Shown: in pieces, positions 46,233-55,843 of the stretch | Layout of the letters: each line of letters starts with the position of its first letter | How positions within the stretch are numbered: the first letter of the stretch is position 1 | Assembly: GCA_030427505.1 (NCBI GenBank) | Contig: JAUICH010000017.1 | Coordinates: forward strand, 62,001 to 126,000 | Direction: 5' to 3' | DNA length: 64,000 bases | Origin: Verrucomicrobiia bacterium | Lineage (GTDB): Bacteria > Verrucomicrobiota > Verrucomicrobiia > Verrucomicrobiales > DEV007 | Notes under the pieces: generated by a model | Told to the model about the DNA's origin: nothing | The model's input: only the letters and a program-made list of their open reading frames with translations | The model's database searches: none | Made by a program: the position numbers and the translations under genes

Positions 46233-46766
46233 ATGTCTGAACCTTCTGAACCTCCACCCGTAGCGGAAGGGCCCGGGCCTGACTCCACCCCCACGGAGAA
46301 TTCGCCCATCCGGCTGACGGAAGAGGGCCGCATTCACTATGAGATGGAGTTGCAGGGGCTGAGCAACGAAAAGATCGCCTTGATTCAGACCCTCAATTCG
46401 GACCGGACCTTCGCGCTGGTGGCTTCCGGTGCAATTTGGTCTTGGTTCGGCACAAACAGCCCTGAAGAAATCAACCCGTGGCTGATCTGGTTGCCTGCCA
46501 TCCTGACGGCTCTGTTTGTCGTGAAGACTTTTTGGACACACAAATCCATCGGCATGATCGCCAAATATGTCCAGGATCTGGAGAGGCAAATCGGTCTTCC
46601 GGAAACCGTGGGCTGGGAAAGATGGCTGGGGAAAAACAAACCGAACAAGAGTTTCAACTACCTGTTTTGGAGCGTGTTGCTGGGTGGCAATCTGCTCGTC
46701 GGAATCTGGATGCACTGTTCTTTCCTGCCCTCCACCGCTTTGGAGTCCTGCTGTTCGCCCTCATAG
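46233..46766 (+). CDS. Hypothetical membrane protein
   Basis: 177-residue unrecognised protein. A polar, Pro-rich N-terminus (MSEPSEPPPVAEG) and a charged helix precede two hydrophobic segments, near 61-73 and 82-97, and a third near 145-160. A Cys-rich end follows (CSFLPSTALESCCS). The start codon sits directly after a tRNA-like remnant (46133-46232), and no ribosome site is evident, so the start is uncertain. The 176 bases after it show nothing. Confidence 0.6.
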   Translation: MSEPSEPPPVAEGPGPDSTPTENSPIRLTEEGRIHYEMELQGLSNEKIALIQTLNSDRTFALVASGAIWSWFGTNSPEEINPWLIWLPAILTALFVVKTFWTHKSIGMIAKYVQDLERQIGLPETVGWERWLGKNKPNKSFNYLFWSVLLGGNLLVGIWMHCSFLPSTALESCCSPS

Positions 46767-46942
46767 CCTGGGGCCAGAGCCTGTTCAGCTTCTTGCTCTG
46801 ATCTTGACTTCGACTCGGCCACGGGCTGAGATTTCTTCTGATCCCCCCGAAAAGTGTCCCGCCCGGAAGTTCCGGCCGAAACCTGAGCGCTTTATGGTAA
46901 AGCGTCCAAGACGGCTGAGCGGACAAACTCTACATACCTAAT

Positions 46943-49261
46943 ATGCACTTTTGGTCCCCCTCTCTGGCCCTGGTGGGCATTGGATTTGTCTTAAACGCCT
47001 TCACTCTCTCCACCTTGGCGGAAGCTCCCCCGGATTCGGCGGCCCGGCTGATCCTTGGCGAGTTGACTGAGTGGAAGCTTTCCCCACGGGAAACCGCCTC
47101 CGTGGAGATCGCAGAAGTATCCGCGAGAGTCTTGCTGCGGGGACCTGAGGGTGAAGTTTTCGCGGCCATGGGTCAGCGGACCGAAGGCGGTCGCGTGGTG
47201 GTATTCGCGGACCGGGCCTGCCTGGACGGAGAAACCCTGGAGGGCCCGGCGGAAGCCGCCGTGTTGAACAGCATCCGCTGGGCCGGGAAAAACAATGCGC
47301 CCCGGGTGGGCCTGGGCCAGTCGCTGGCGAAGCTTGCACCTCACTTGGAAGAAGCAGGGATGCGGGCCACGGTTCTGAAGACTTCGGACGTGGCAAATCA
47401 GGTGGACGTCTACTGCCTGGCGGTGCGTCCGGAAGGTGGTGTTTTTGGCGAAGGCCGGGAGGCTCTGGACGGGTTCTTGAAAGCTGGCGGCGGGCTCGTC
47501 CTGGCGGGCACGGGTCCCCAGGAGCAATTGGAGTATTTCAACTCCGTCATCTCTCCGGCAGGCATCCGCTTTACCGGCCCGGCAGAGAAGAACCCGGCTG
47601 ACACTGTAGCGCTGAGACCGGAGGACGGAGACGAAGCGGGAGGAGCCGTCATGTCCGCGGCGGAAATCATCGAGTCGCTGAAGAAACCAGAATCCGTGGA
47701 GATCCCGGCGGACGCGACCGGCCCCACGGGCGCCGCCGTGCGGCTTAAGGATGTTGAGGCGCGCGGGAATGCCGGCTTGATCGGCTTGTTGCTGGAAGGC
47801 GCCAACTTGAAAGGCGATGACCTGACCGTCTTTCAGGAGGCGCTCCACCAGTTGAACCTGGCCGTGGGCCCTATCATTCCCACCAAGGAAGCTCCCATCA
47901 TTCCCGGCAAAGACCCGCTAGTGGATGCCATCGTCCAATTGCAGACAGAGTTCAACAACACCCTTCCCGCGGAACAGATCCGCGCCATTCCCGCTGCTTC
48001 GGACTATCCCGGCGCCGTTTCCGGGGACGCCCTCAGGGTAGCGAAAAACCTAACCCTGGATGCGAACTACAAAGGCTGGCTCCCTGGCAGGCCCGCGGGC
48101 TTCCCCCTGGCCCCGGAGCAACGCCCCACCGGTCTCTACGCCGCTCCCGGTGAAGTGATTCAGGTCACCGTGCCGAAGTCGCTCGTGGGCAAAGGCTACA
48201 CGGTCATCATCGGCAACTACAAAGGCAAGGTGAACAAACGAGACCAGTGGTATCGCTATCCGGATCTCTGGCGGGCCTTCCCCATCGAGTCCACGGAGAC
48301 GCGGGCCGCGAACGGGTTTGGAGGCACCATCACCATCGGCGTACCGCCAAGCCAGAAAGGCGACAGGCCCAATCCCGTGGATATCGAGATCCAGGGTGGA
48401 GTGGAAGCGCCTCTCTACGTGCTGGGAGAGACGGACCTGGAGGAATGGCGCGCCCGCATCCGGACGCTTTCCGCCCCCTGGGCCGAACTGGCCAGCGAAC
48501 GGATGATCCTGACCCTGCCTTCCGAATACATCCGGACCCTGGATAACCCGGACGAAGTCATGACCCTGTGGAATGAGATCGTGGAAAAATGTGCCGAGCT
48601 CGCGGTGGTGGATCGCCACCTTTTTCGAGCAGAAAGAATCGCTTTTGACCGGCAGACTTCCGCCGGGGCCTTGCACTCCGGCCATGCCATCGGGGCGCAT
48701 ACTGGGCCCAATGCCGAGATCGCCGTCAACGCGGCGGCCCTGCGCAAGGACGGAAACTGGGGCTTCCTTCACGAACTGGGCCACAACCACCAGCACAATC
48801 TCTGGGCCCTGCCCAACACCGTGGAAACCACCTGCAACCTGTGGTCCGTCTACGTGTCAGAAGAATTCTTTGGCATCTCCCGCGATGACGCTCACCGTGC
48901 CTGCGCCCCCCTGACGCGCAGGCAGCGCATGGATGCCTATTTCAAAGGCGGAGCCAATTTTGAGAAGGAGTGGAGCATGTGGGTGGCCCTGGAGAGCTAC
49001 CTCCAGGTGCAGGAAGCCTTTGGGTGGGAACCCTTTAAGAAAGTGTTCGCGGACTACAATGCCTATCAACAGGGAGAAGGTCCCAAGACCCAGCAGGAAA
49101 AAAATGACGAATGGGTACGGCGTCTCTCCCAAGCCTGCGGCCGCAATCTGGCGCCGTTCTATCAAACCTGGGGTCTGCCCTTGAGCGACAGCGTGGTCAA
49201 GGAACTGGCGGCCCTGCCAGAGTGGGTGGAGGACCCCGTAAAGCGTTTCCGTGGTTCCTGA
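46943..49261 (+). CDS. Secreted M60-family (enhancin-like) metallopeptidase
   Basis: 772-residue exported zinc protease. A signal peptide (residues about 1-26, LAEA) leads a Rossmann-like accessory region (about 40-230, similar to TCAF-type domains), a linker and then the M60 domain. The active site is HELGHNHQ at 610-617 (His610, Glu611, His614) with a downstream Glu in TVETTCNLWSVYVSE, the pattern of gluzincins. GYTVIIGNYKGKVNK and RMDAYFKGGANFEKEW are also M60-like. Characterised M60 members cleave mucin-type glycoproteins, so a role in degrading glycoproteins is plausible. It lies upstream of an ion channel but without evident linkage. Confidence 0.88.
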   Translation: MHFWSPSLALVGIGFVLNAFTLSTLAEAPPDSAARLILGELTEWKLSPRETASVEIAEVSARVLLRGPEGEVFAAMGQRTEGGRVVVFADRACLDGETLEGPAEAAVLNSIRWAGKNNAPRVGLGQSLAKLAPHLEEAGMRATVLKTSDVANQVDVYCLAVRPEGGVFGEGREALDGFLKAGGGLVLAGTGPQEQLEYFNSVISPAGIRFTGPAEKNPADTVALRPEDGDEAGGAVMSAAEIIESLKKPESVEIPADATGPTGAAVRLKDVEARGNAGLIGLLLEGANLKGDDLTVFQEALHQLNLAVGPIIPTKEAPIIPGKDPLVDAIVQLQTEFNNTLPAEQIRAIPAASDYPGAVSGDALRVAKNLTLDANYKGWLPGRPAGFPLAPEQRPTGLYAAPGEVIQVTVPKSLVGKGYTVIIGNYKGKVNKRDQWYRYPDLWRAFPIESTETRAANGFGGTITIGVPPSQKGDRPNPVDIEIQGGVEAPLYVLGETDLEEWRARIRTLSAPWAELASERMILTLPSEYIRTLDNPDEVMTLWNEIVEKCAELAVVDRHLFRAERIAFDRQTSAGALHSGHAIGAHTGPNAEIAVNAAALRKDGNWGFLHELGHNHQHNLWALPNTVETTCNLWSVYVSEEFFGISRDDAHRACAPLTRRQRMDAYFKGGANFEKEWSMWVALESYLQVQEAFGWEPFKKVFADYNAYQQGEGPKTQQEKNDEWVRRLSQACGRNLAPFYQTWGLPLSDSVVKELAALPEWVEDPVKRFRGS

Positions 49262-49320
49262 AGACGGCGCAAGAATCCAATTTGACCTGAAGCCCAGTTC
49301 GCGGCGAAGGATGTCGCTAC

Positions 49321-50037
49321 ATGAAATCGGTCTCCTGGGATCACAATGGACGGGTGTCTTTCGGATGGTTCGAACACGTCATCCAAGCCCTGATCGTCCT
49401 CAATCTCCTGACATTTGCCTTGGAGACGCTGCCGGATCTTGCCGACGGGACCATGAGGATCCTCGGGATCTTCGAATGGATATCTGTTTCAATCTTCTCG
49501 GCCGAATACTTGCTCCGGCTGGTACTTTCGCGCCCCCGCTTTAAGTACGCGGTTTCGTTCTTCGGCGTGGTCGATCTTCTGGCGATCTTGCCGTTTTACC
49601 TGGGCTTGGGGATCGATCTGCGCTCCGTCCGGGCTTTTCGGCTGCTACGCCTTCTCCGCGCCCTGAAGCTGGCCCGCTACAGCGCCGCCATGCAGCGTTT
49701 TCACCGCGCCTTCCTCATCGCCAAAGACGAGTTGGTGCTCTTTGGCGTGGTCGCCGCGATCCTTCTGTTCTTATCCGCGGTGGGCATCTACTACTTTGAG
49801 AACGCCTCCCAGCCTGACGTCTTCTCCTCAGTCTTTCACAGCCTGTGGTGGGCCGTGGTGACCCTGACCACCGTGGGGTATGGCGACGCCTATCCCGTCA
49901 CGGTGGGCGGCCGGATTTTCACCGGGTTTGTTCTCATCACCGGCCTCGGCATCGTCGCCGTGCCCGCCGGCATCTTTGCCTCCGCCCTCTCGAAGGCACG
50001 GGCGGAACTGGACGCGGAGACCAGAGCCGATCCATAA
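49321..50037 (+). CDS. Voltage-gated-type potassium channel
   Basis: 238-residue six-helix channel subunit. S4 is evident as VRAFRLLRLLRALKLAR with Arg or Lys every third or fourth residue, and the pore has the K+ selectivity filter TTVGYGD between two helices (VFHSLWWAVVTL and VLITGLGIVAVPAGI). Length is standard for the bacterial KvAP-like group. A short acidic C-terminus follows S6, with no cyclic-nucleotide domain. It is the third K+ transport gene of the window. Confidence 0.93.
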   Translation: MKSVSWDHNGRVSFGWFEHVIQALIVLNLLTFALETLPDLADGTMRILGIFEWISVSIFSAEYLLRLVLSRPRFKYAVSFFGVVDLLAILPFYLGLGIDLRSVRAFRLLRLLRALKLARYSAAMQRFHRAFLIAKDELVLFGVVAAILLFLSAVGIYYFENASQPDVFSSVFHSLWWAVVTLTTVGYGDAYPVTVGGRIFTGFVLITGLGIVAVPAGIFASALSKARAELDAETRADP

Positions 50038-50199
50038 GCTGGCCGCGGCATTCCGCCTCTCTCTCCAAACGCGCTCCTCGTCTTTCCGCCAAGACGAAAT
50101 CCTGACTCATAGTCCCAAGTCACGGATGGGATTATTCCCTTCTGATGTTTCCAGAACGTATGAAAGAGTGACTACCATGGCCGCGTAACGAAGGGTGAT

Positions 50200-50850
50200 A
50201 TGAAACGCTTGATTTTCATCGCGGCGGTCGCCCTTGTTTTCGGACTCCTCGCGTCTGGATTCCTTCTCTTCTACCTGCACGGAGAACTGCTTTTTGTGGC
50301 TGGGCAATCCACCCCCGGAGCTCTGGAGCCCAAAGGTGGAAAACGGATGTTCCTCGAGCCTGACCCAGACGGCACGTTCTACTCGCAACGAGACAAACGC
50401 TGGGCGGACGATCCCCTGGGCGGCACCAGTGAATCTCTCCGGAACACGGGCTGCCTGCTTTGTTGCGTAGCCATGGGGCTGAACGATCTGGGAGTCATCT
50501 ACGATCCGCCCGCGCTGAACAGATTTCTCAACGAACGCCAGGGATACACGGACCGGGGCTGGATTGTCTGGGACGCCGTGAACCAGGCCGCCAGCGGCAA
50601 GGGCCGAGTCCACTTCGTCACGCAGATCGACTACGACGTGATCGATGACGCTTTGAGCGCTGGCGATTTTCCCATCGTCAAAGTATTCCTGCCGGGAGGC
50701 GCTCCCCACTGGGTCCTGGTGGTGGGCAAACGCGGGAACGAGTATCTCGTCAAAGACCCGCTTCGCGCTGAAGGAGACCCCATACCGCTTTCTCAGTTCC
50801 GCAGTCAGATCCACGCCGTCCGGGTAATCGAACGGACGGAGTCCGCTTAG
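50200..50850 (+). CDS. C39-like peptidase domain protein, membrane-anchored
   Basis: 216-residue protein with an N-terminal anchor or uncleaved signal (LIFIAAVALVFGLLASGFLL). The body matches the peptidase C39-like papain fold: FYSQRDKRWADDPLGG, candidate nucleophile Cys85 in RNTGCLLCCVAM, His170 in APHWVLVVGK and Asp186 in YLVKDPL. These align with the family triad. It has an AAGGG ribosome site five bases before the start. It could process or bind peptides at the cell surface. Confidence 0.84.
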   Translation: MKRLIFIAAVALVFGLLASGFLLFYLHGELLFVAGQSTPGALEPKGGKRMFLEPDPDGTFYSQRDKRWADDPLGGTSESLRNTGCLLCCVAMGLNDLGVIYDPPALNRFLNERQGYTDRGWIVWDAVNQAASGKGRVHFVTQIDYDVIDDALSAGDFPIVKVFLPGGAPHWVLVVGKRGNEYLVKDPLRAEGDPIPLSQFRSQIHAVRVIERTESA

Positions 50851-50931
50851 GCTCCAGACTTTCGGCAACGGGCCTATGCAAAGCCAGCCTGTCTCCGGCT
50901 TGACGGATTCCGTCCTTCCGCAACCCCTGGT

Positions 50932-51744
50932 CTATATCTGCACATTCTCTGAAGACACGCTTCCCTCCTCCAACCCGGCCGTTTTCTTCAACTCGGCAAG
51001 CTCCAGGCGGAGGTGCCTCTGAAAGAGGGAAATGTCGGCGCTGTGAATGAGCAGGTTGGCCCCTAGTTCGAGAAACCTCGCGTGCTGTTCGACTGTGCCC
51101 CAAAAGTGAATGCCCGCCCCCACATTCCCGGCGCGGGCTTTCTGAAAGATCGTCTCACAGGTCTTTAGAAAGTCAGGATGATCGAACTGTTCCGGGATGC
51201 CCAGATTGCAGGAAAGGTCGTGGGGACCTATCAGCACCCCGTCCAAGTCCGGAACCGCGAGAATATCGTCGAGAGCGTCGATGGCGGGCACACTCTCAAT
51301 GTTGACGATGAGAAGCCGGTTCCGGGCTCCGTTTTTGATGTAGCGATCCAGGTCCGGTTCCGCGGGAGCGCCGTCTAGCAGTCCCTCCAGTTTCCGCCCC
51401 TTGATGGGCCGGAGTTTTACGGCGCCGCGCAGGGCCCGCACTTGTTCCACACTCTCTATGTAGGGAGCGACCACGCCCGCCGCCCCACCATCAAGCACCA
51501 TGGTGGCCGTGTAAGGATCCGGCGAAGGAATCCGCACCAATGGCGTCAGACCGAGCGCGGCGTACGCCTGACACATCCAGCTCAGCTCCGCCCGGTCGAT
51601 AGCGATGTGCTCGGTGTCGATGAAAACGAAGTCCAGCCCGCACCCGCGCACGGCTTCCGGCCAGCGGGGAGAGGGCGAGACGATCAGGGTGCCAAACACG
51701 GTGCGCCCGGCACGCAACGCCTGGGCCATTTCAGCGGGGCTCAT
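50932..51744 (-). CDS. HpcH/HpaI family aldolase
   Basis: 270-residue class II-type pyruvate aldolase. Segments DFVFIDTEHIAIDR, LVRIPSPDPYTATMVLDGG, LLIVNIESVPAIDALDDI and GVLIGPHDLSCNLGIPEQFD carry the metal-binding Glu and Asp of the family. It splits 2-keto-3-deoxy acids or related 4-hydroxy-2-oxo acids into pyruvate and an aldehyde. It lies nine bases after the sialidase-like gene and so belongs to its operon, which suggests catabolism of a sugar acid, though sialic acid lyase belongs to another family. Confidence 0.9.
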   Translation of the reverse strand: MSPAEMAQALRAGRTVFGTLIVSPSPRWPEAVRGCGLDFVFIDTEHIAIDRAELSWMCQAYAALGLTPLVRIPSPDPYTATMVLDGGAAGVVAPYIESVEQVRALRGAVKLRPIKGRKLEGLLDGAPAEPDLDRYIKNGARNRLLIVNIESVPAIDALDDILAVPDLDGVLIGPHDLSCNLGIPEQFDHPDFLKTCETIFQKARAGNVGAGIHFWGTVEQHARFLELGANLLIHSADISLFQRHLRLELAELKKTAGLEEGSVSSENVQI

Positions 51745-51753
51745 GTGGTTTTG

Positions 51754-52983
51754 TTAGGGTGTGAAAATGGTGGATTGGAACAGGCCGTTAGGCTCCTTCC
51801 AGAAGATCTTGGCCAGACGGACGTGATTGGGCTCGTCAATCCGCTCCTTGGGAAAGCCCATCTCGCTGCTGATGACCCAGGTTTCGTCAGCGCTGACGTG
51901 GACCGGGGCAAACCCTCCTCCAAGGTCCAGCCCCTTTTCCGGCATCAGAATACGCTCGGTATCGCGGATCACGCAGAGCCGGTCCGGGTCCACCCGCGCG
52001 ATGAAGATCGGCGCGCGGTTTCTGAAGACGTGATCGTTGTTCGCGCCACGGCGCGTGTAGATCAGGTAGAGCCCCTGGCTGTGCGTGATCCAATGCTGCT
52101 GGGTATTGTAACTGCCCAGCACCTCCCCATCGTCATACGTCCACTCGACAAACGGCTCGTAATTCATCCCGTCTTTACCGCGTGCGACAAAGGCCGAGTG
52201 ATCCGCGCGCATGGTGACGAAGAAGCGGCCCTCGTACCCCGTGACCGAGGGTTCATAGAGTCCCCGCTGACGCGGAATATACATTTCTGAACCGTGCTCC
52301 AGGTACGTCAGCGTGTCGCCATCAAAGGAACAACGCGCCACGATAGTGGTGTAAACGCGCGTCCCTGGATCTTTCCGGTAGCGGATGGGGAGAAGAATCT
52401 CGCCATTGGGAAGATCGAACCGCTGGTTGCAGCCCGCATTGGCTTCCAGGAAGGCCAGACCTTCATGATCTTTCTCCGGCATGGCCAATAGCTTCAGACC
52501 CGACCACTCATTCTTATCCGGAAAGTAGACGGCATAGGAAACGCGCTCCAGGCCGCGATCTTCTTTCACTCCCTCCCGAAAGCCAAAGGTCTTCCCCGTG
52601 GCGAGCACGACCTTCGTCGCCGCGTGCCATTGGGGGCACACGTCCCCCATCACGAAATCGTGTCCCTCCGCCATGCGGGTGCGTTGCAGACTCTTGATCT
52701 GTTTAGGCTCCGTCCAAGTCTTGGCCCCATCCGTGGTCTGCACGTAAAACAGGTCACGAAAACCATGCGAACCCTTTTTCTCAATTTCCTGGGTGGTCAG
52801 GATCACGCGTGGGGGTTTCTCCGGAATCAACGCGGCCCGGGACTGCGACCAGTGCAAATCGGGCCCACTGGTGAGCACCACGCTTTGTTCGATTCGAAAC
52901 GGGTCTTCTTGCGCCGGTGAATGGTGAACCGCCCCGCAGAGGAGGATGATTGGAGAGAGCAACAAGAAGGGGATTCTGAACAT
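51754..52983 (-). CDS. Secreted sialidase-like (exo-alpha-sialidase family) protein
   Basis: 409-residue exported beta-propeller protein. A signal peptide (about 1-24, HHSPAQ) is followed by a catalytic-looking opening SRAALIPEKPPRVILTTQE and Asp-box-like LFYVQTTDGAKTWTEPKQ, plus GLYEPSVTGYEGRFFVTMRA, all as in the BNR/sialidase-like superfamily. Only one clear Asp-box is seen, and the arginine triad cannot be proven by eye. It is probably a glycosidase-like enzyme or a propeller without that activity. It is divergent from the ceramidase-like gene, with 111 bases between the two starts. Confidence 0.76.
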   Translation of the reverse strand: MFRIPFLLLSPIILLCGAVHHSPAQEDPFRIEQSVVLTSGPDLHWSQSRAALIPEKPPRVILTTQEIEKKGSHGFRDLFYVQTTDGAKTWTEPKQIKSLQRTRMAEGHDFVMGDVCPQWHAATKVVLATGKTFGFREGVKEDRGLERVSYAVYFPDKNEWSGLKLLAMPEKDHEGLAFLEANAGCNQRFDLPNGEILLPIRYRKDPGTRVYTTIVARCSFDGDTLTYLEHGSEMYIPRQRGLYEPSVTGYEGRFFVTMRADHSAFVARGKDGMNYEPFVEWTYDDGEVLGSYNTQQHWITHSQGLYLIYTRRGANNDHVFRNRAPIFIARVDPDRLCVIRDTERILMPEKGLDLGGGFAPVHVSADETWVISSEMGFPKERIDEPNHVRLAKIFWKEPNGLFQSTIFTP

Positions 52984-53094
52984 GGGGGTATGCCATTATT
53001 GATGTCCCCACACTCATTGCAATTTCATTTTCGGCTGGCCGGTTTCCTTTCCGGCTCGCAAACTTCAGGAAACTTTCCCCCCTTCAACATTCCG

Positions 53095-54561
53095 ATGAAA
53101 CCCCGATTCCTGCTCGCGACGTTGAGCCTGTCATTCTGCCTCTGTTTGCCGGTTCCCGGCAATGGTCAGGCCCCTCATGAACCTGGGCTGCGGGCCGGGG
53201 CCGCCTTGGCGAATATCACGCCTAAGCTGGGAGTGCCCTTGGACGGAACCATCTCCCAAAACGGTCCGGCGATGGATGTGCACGACGAACTCCACGCCCG
53301 CTGTCTGGTACTGGACGATGGTAGCACACGGCTGGCCTTTGCCGTGGTGGATTCCACCGTGATCTCCCGGGAGGTGATCGACCAGGCGAAGCGTTTGGTG
53401 GAGACCCGGTTGGGCATTCCGCCTTCCCACGTCTGTATTTCCGCCACCCACACCCACAGTAGTCCCCGCGCCATGGTGGGCTTGTCTGACGAAGCCAGCC
53501 ACCGCGAGTATCTCGACTTTCTGGCAATCCGGATCGCGGATGGGATCCAGGTGGCCGCCAACCAGCTGGAATCCGCCGCGATGGGATGGTCCAGCTTTGA
53601 GGAGCCCCGCTTCGTTCACAACCGGCGGTGGTTCGTGACGGAAGACGCTCCCCGAAAGAATCCCTTCGGCGCGGAAGGAGAGTCCGTGGTGATGAATCCC
53701 GGCCGGAACGGTCTGGTGAAACCGGCTGGCCCCGTGGACACGGAGGTCTATCTCCTGTCGGTTCGCGGCCCCGCCGGGGCGCCGCGCTGCGTCCTGAGTG
53801 CCTATGGACTGCACTATGTGGGCGGCATTCCCAGGGGCACCATCAGCGCCGACTACTACGGCGTATATGCCGCGCACCTGGGCGAGCTTCTTCAGGCGGG
53901 CCGCCAGGACCCAGCCTTTGTCGGCATCATGGCCAATGGAACCAGCGGCGACATCAATGCCAATGACTACAGCCAGCCGGCGGAAAAAGCTCCCGCCTTC
54001 GAGCGAATGGAAATGGTGGGCCGTTCCCTCGCGAAAAAAGCCGCGAAGACTCTAGATACCCTCACCCACCAGGAACAGATCACGCTGGCCGCCGCCGCCA
54101 CGGAACTGGAACTCGCGGTGCGCAAGCCGGATGAAAAAAGGCTCGCCTGGGCCCGGGAAATGCAAGCCCCCAAAAACCAAACCAAGACCTTAAGCCGGGG
54201 ACAAGTGTATGCCCGGGAGACCCTGTGTCTGGCGGACTATCCGGACACGGTCCGCATCCCGATCCAGGTCTTCCGCCTGGGTGATCTGGCCATCGCGCAG
54301 ATCCCTTGCGAAGTCTTCGCGGAAACCGGACTGGCCATCAAAGAGAGGAGCCCGTTTCGGGACACCTTCACGATCGAGCTGGCAAACGGCTACTACGGCT
54401 ACCTGCCAGCACGCCGGCACTTCGACCTGGGTGGCTATGAAACCTGGCCGGCCAGATCCAGCTTCCTGGAAGAGCAGGCCGAGCCAAAGATCGTAGAGGC
54501 CATTCTGGAGCTAATGCACCAACTAAGCCTTAAAGAAGAGAACAAAGCAGCCGCTCAGTAG
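53095..54561 (+). CDS. Secreted neutral/alkaline ceramidase-like protein
   Basis: 488-residue exported protein. The signal (RFLLATLSLSFCLCLPVPG) is followed by LRAGAALANITPKLGVPLDG, the standard opening of the neutral/alkaline non-lysosomal ceramidase-like family, and VCISATHTHSSPRAM, the zinc-ligand histidine segment. FVGIMANGTSGDIN and ELANGYYGYLPARRHFDLGG are also family-like. In Verrucomicrobia and Planctomycetes such proteins are common and rarely proven to be ceramidases. I start at 53095; the longer frame has 58 extra residues that include sequence overlapping the divergent gene. Confidence 0.86.
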   Translation: MKPRFLLATLSLSFCLCLPVPGNGQAPHEPGLRAGAALANITPKLGVPLDGTISQNGPAMDVHDELHARCLVLDDGSTRLAFAVVDSTVISREVIDQAKRLVETRLGIPPSHVCISATHTHSSPRAMVGLSDEASHREYLDFLAIRIADGIQVAANQLESAAMGWSSFEEPRFVHNRRWFVTEDAPRKNPFGAEGESVVMNPGRNGLVKPAGPVDTEVYLLSVRGPAGAPRCVLSAYGLHYVGGIPRGTISADYYGVYAAHLGELLQAGRQDPAFVGIMANGTSGDINANDYSQPAEKAPAFERMEMVGRSLAKKAAKTLDTLTHQEQITLAAAATELELAVRKPDEKRLAWAREMQAPKNQTKTLSRGQVYARETLCLADYPDTVRIPIQVFRLGDLAIAQIPCEVFAETGLAIKERSPFRDTFTIELANGYYGYLPARRHFDLGGYETWPARSSFLEEQAEPKIVEAILELMHQLSLKEENKAAAQ

Positions 54562-54653
54562 CGGAGAGGCCGTCCTACCTTTCCAAACGGATTCCCGGTT
54601 TCGCAACCATTTGCATTTCCCTGGGTTGCATCCTTACACCCCGACTTGATCTC

Positions 54654-55328
54654 ATGAACGATTTCCCCCTTTCTACTCGCGGTTCCGGCCGCCGCCGATT
54701 CCTCAGCCAGCTGTCACTCCTGGGAGCCTCCGCGTTTACGGTACCAGGCGCTTTCGCCGAAGCCCTCACCCTGACACCCCGCCAGACCGAAGGCCCCTTT
54801 TACCCAAACCACCTCCCCCTGGATACCGACAACGATCTGCTGGTCATCAATGACAGCATCACCCCCGCCATCGGTGAGATCACTCACCTCAGCGGCCGCC
54901 TGCTCGATGCCAGCGGAGCGCCCATTCGCAACGCGGTGGTGGAAATCTGGCAGGCCGACCAAAACGGAGTCTATCTCCACGGCGGAAGCCAGGGGGGCGA
55001 TTCCCGGGACAAAAATTTTCAGGGGTTCGGGCGGTTCCTGACCGGGTCCACTGGAGAATACTACTTCCGCACCATCAAGCCCGTGCCCTATCCGGGCCGC
55101 ACGCCACACATTCACTTCGCCGTGAAGCAGAAGGGCGCGGAAAAGTTCACCACGCAGTGCTATATCAAGGGAGAGCCGCAGAACAGGCGGGACGGCATCC
55201 TCAATCGCATCCGCGACGCGAAGGCGCGGGACTCCGTGATTGTGGACTTTACCCCTATCCCGGGCTCCGCGGCGGGCGAGCTGGCGGCTCACTTTGACAT
55301 CGTCTTGGACCACACGCCGGAAAGCTAG
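54654..55328 (+). CDS. Tat-exported intradiol ring-cleavage dioxygenase
   Basis: 224-residue iron dioxygenase of the protocatechuate 3,4-dioxygenase type. A twin-arginine signal (SGRRRFLSQLSLLGASAF) leads to TPRQTEGPFYPNHLP, then IRNAVVEIWQADQNGVY, EYYFRTIKPVPYPGRTPHIH (tyrosine and histidine Fe ligands) and CYIKGEPQNRRDGIL. Family members cleave catechols between the hydroxyl groups. Periplasmic versions are widely distributed and may act on humic or lignin-derived compounds. It lies 92 bases after the ceramidase-like gene on the same strand. Confidence 0.9.
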   Translation: MNDFPLSTRGSGRRRFLSQLSLLGASAFTVPGAFAEALTLTPRQTEGPFYPNHLPLDTDNDLLVINDSITPAIGEITHLSGRLLDASGAPIRNAVVEIWQADQNGVYLHGGSQGGDSRDKNFQGFGRFLTGSTGEYYFRTIKPVPYPGRTPHIHFAVKQKGAEKFTTQCYIKGEPQNRRDGILNRIRDAKARDSVIVDFTPIPGSAAGELAAHFDIVLDHTPES

Positions 55329-55334
55329 GGTTTT

Positions 55335-55697
55335 CTAACTCAGCAACTGACCGAGTCCTACCAATATACCAAGCGTGGCGGTGACCCCGGCCCAGAACCG
55401 GTTGGCGCCCGTGAAAAGACCCAGGGCGCCCAGCCCAACCGCGGCCGCGCCCAGAGAAAAGGCCAGGGAAGGCCAAAGGCGCCAGCTTTCGAAACGAAGC
55501 GAAAAGCGATCCGGCTGACCCGCCATTCGCGACGCCAAGCGGTCACCTTCCTCCACCAGCGCCATGCCCAGGCGATCCGAGTAGCTCCCGTGCGCCAGCG
55601 CCACGGGAATGACGTAGCTGCAAACCACCGCCGCCAAGCCACAGAGAGCCGCGGCCATCACGAATTTTTCGCCAAATTTTCGTCTTCCTCTCGCCAT
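55335..55697 (-). CDS. Hypothetical membrane protein
   Basis: 120-residue protein with two to three hydrophobic segments (FVMAAALCGLAAVVCSYVIPVAL at 12-34, LWPSLAFSLGAAAVGLGALGL about 73-93 and a final one). Between the first two lies a polar stretch with GSYSDRLGMALVEEGDRLAS. No family recognised. It is convergent with the dioxygenase (six bases between stops). Confidence 0.6.
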   Translation of the reverse strand: MARGRRKFGEKFVMAAALCGLAAVVCSYVIPVALAHGSYSDRLGMALVEEGDRLASRMAGQPDRFSLRFESWRLWPSLAFSLGAAAVGLGALGLFTGANRFWAGVTATLGILVGLGQLLS

Positions 55698-55843
55698 CTC
55701 CGGTTAGTTGAGTAAAAGTGAAGAACCTGGAATTCAGAACTGGGGAAGGACTGCTGTCCTGAGCCACCATCCGTCAGGCAACGGACCGGCGCCCGTTTGC
55801 GATCTGGATACAGGAATGCTTCATCCGTTTGTCCGATCATTTG

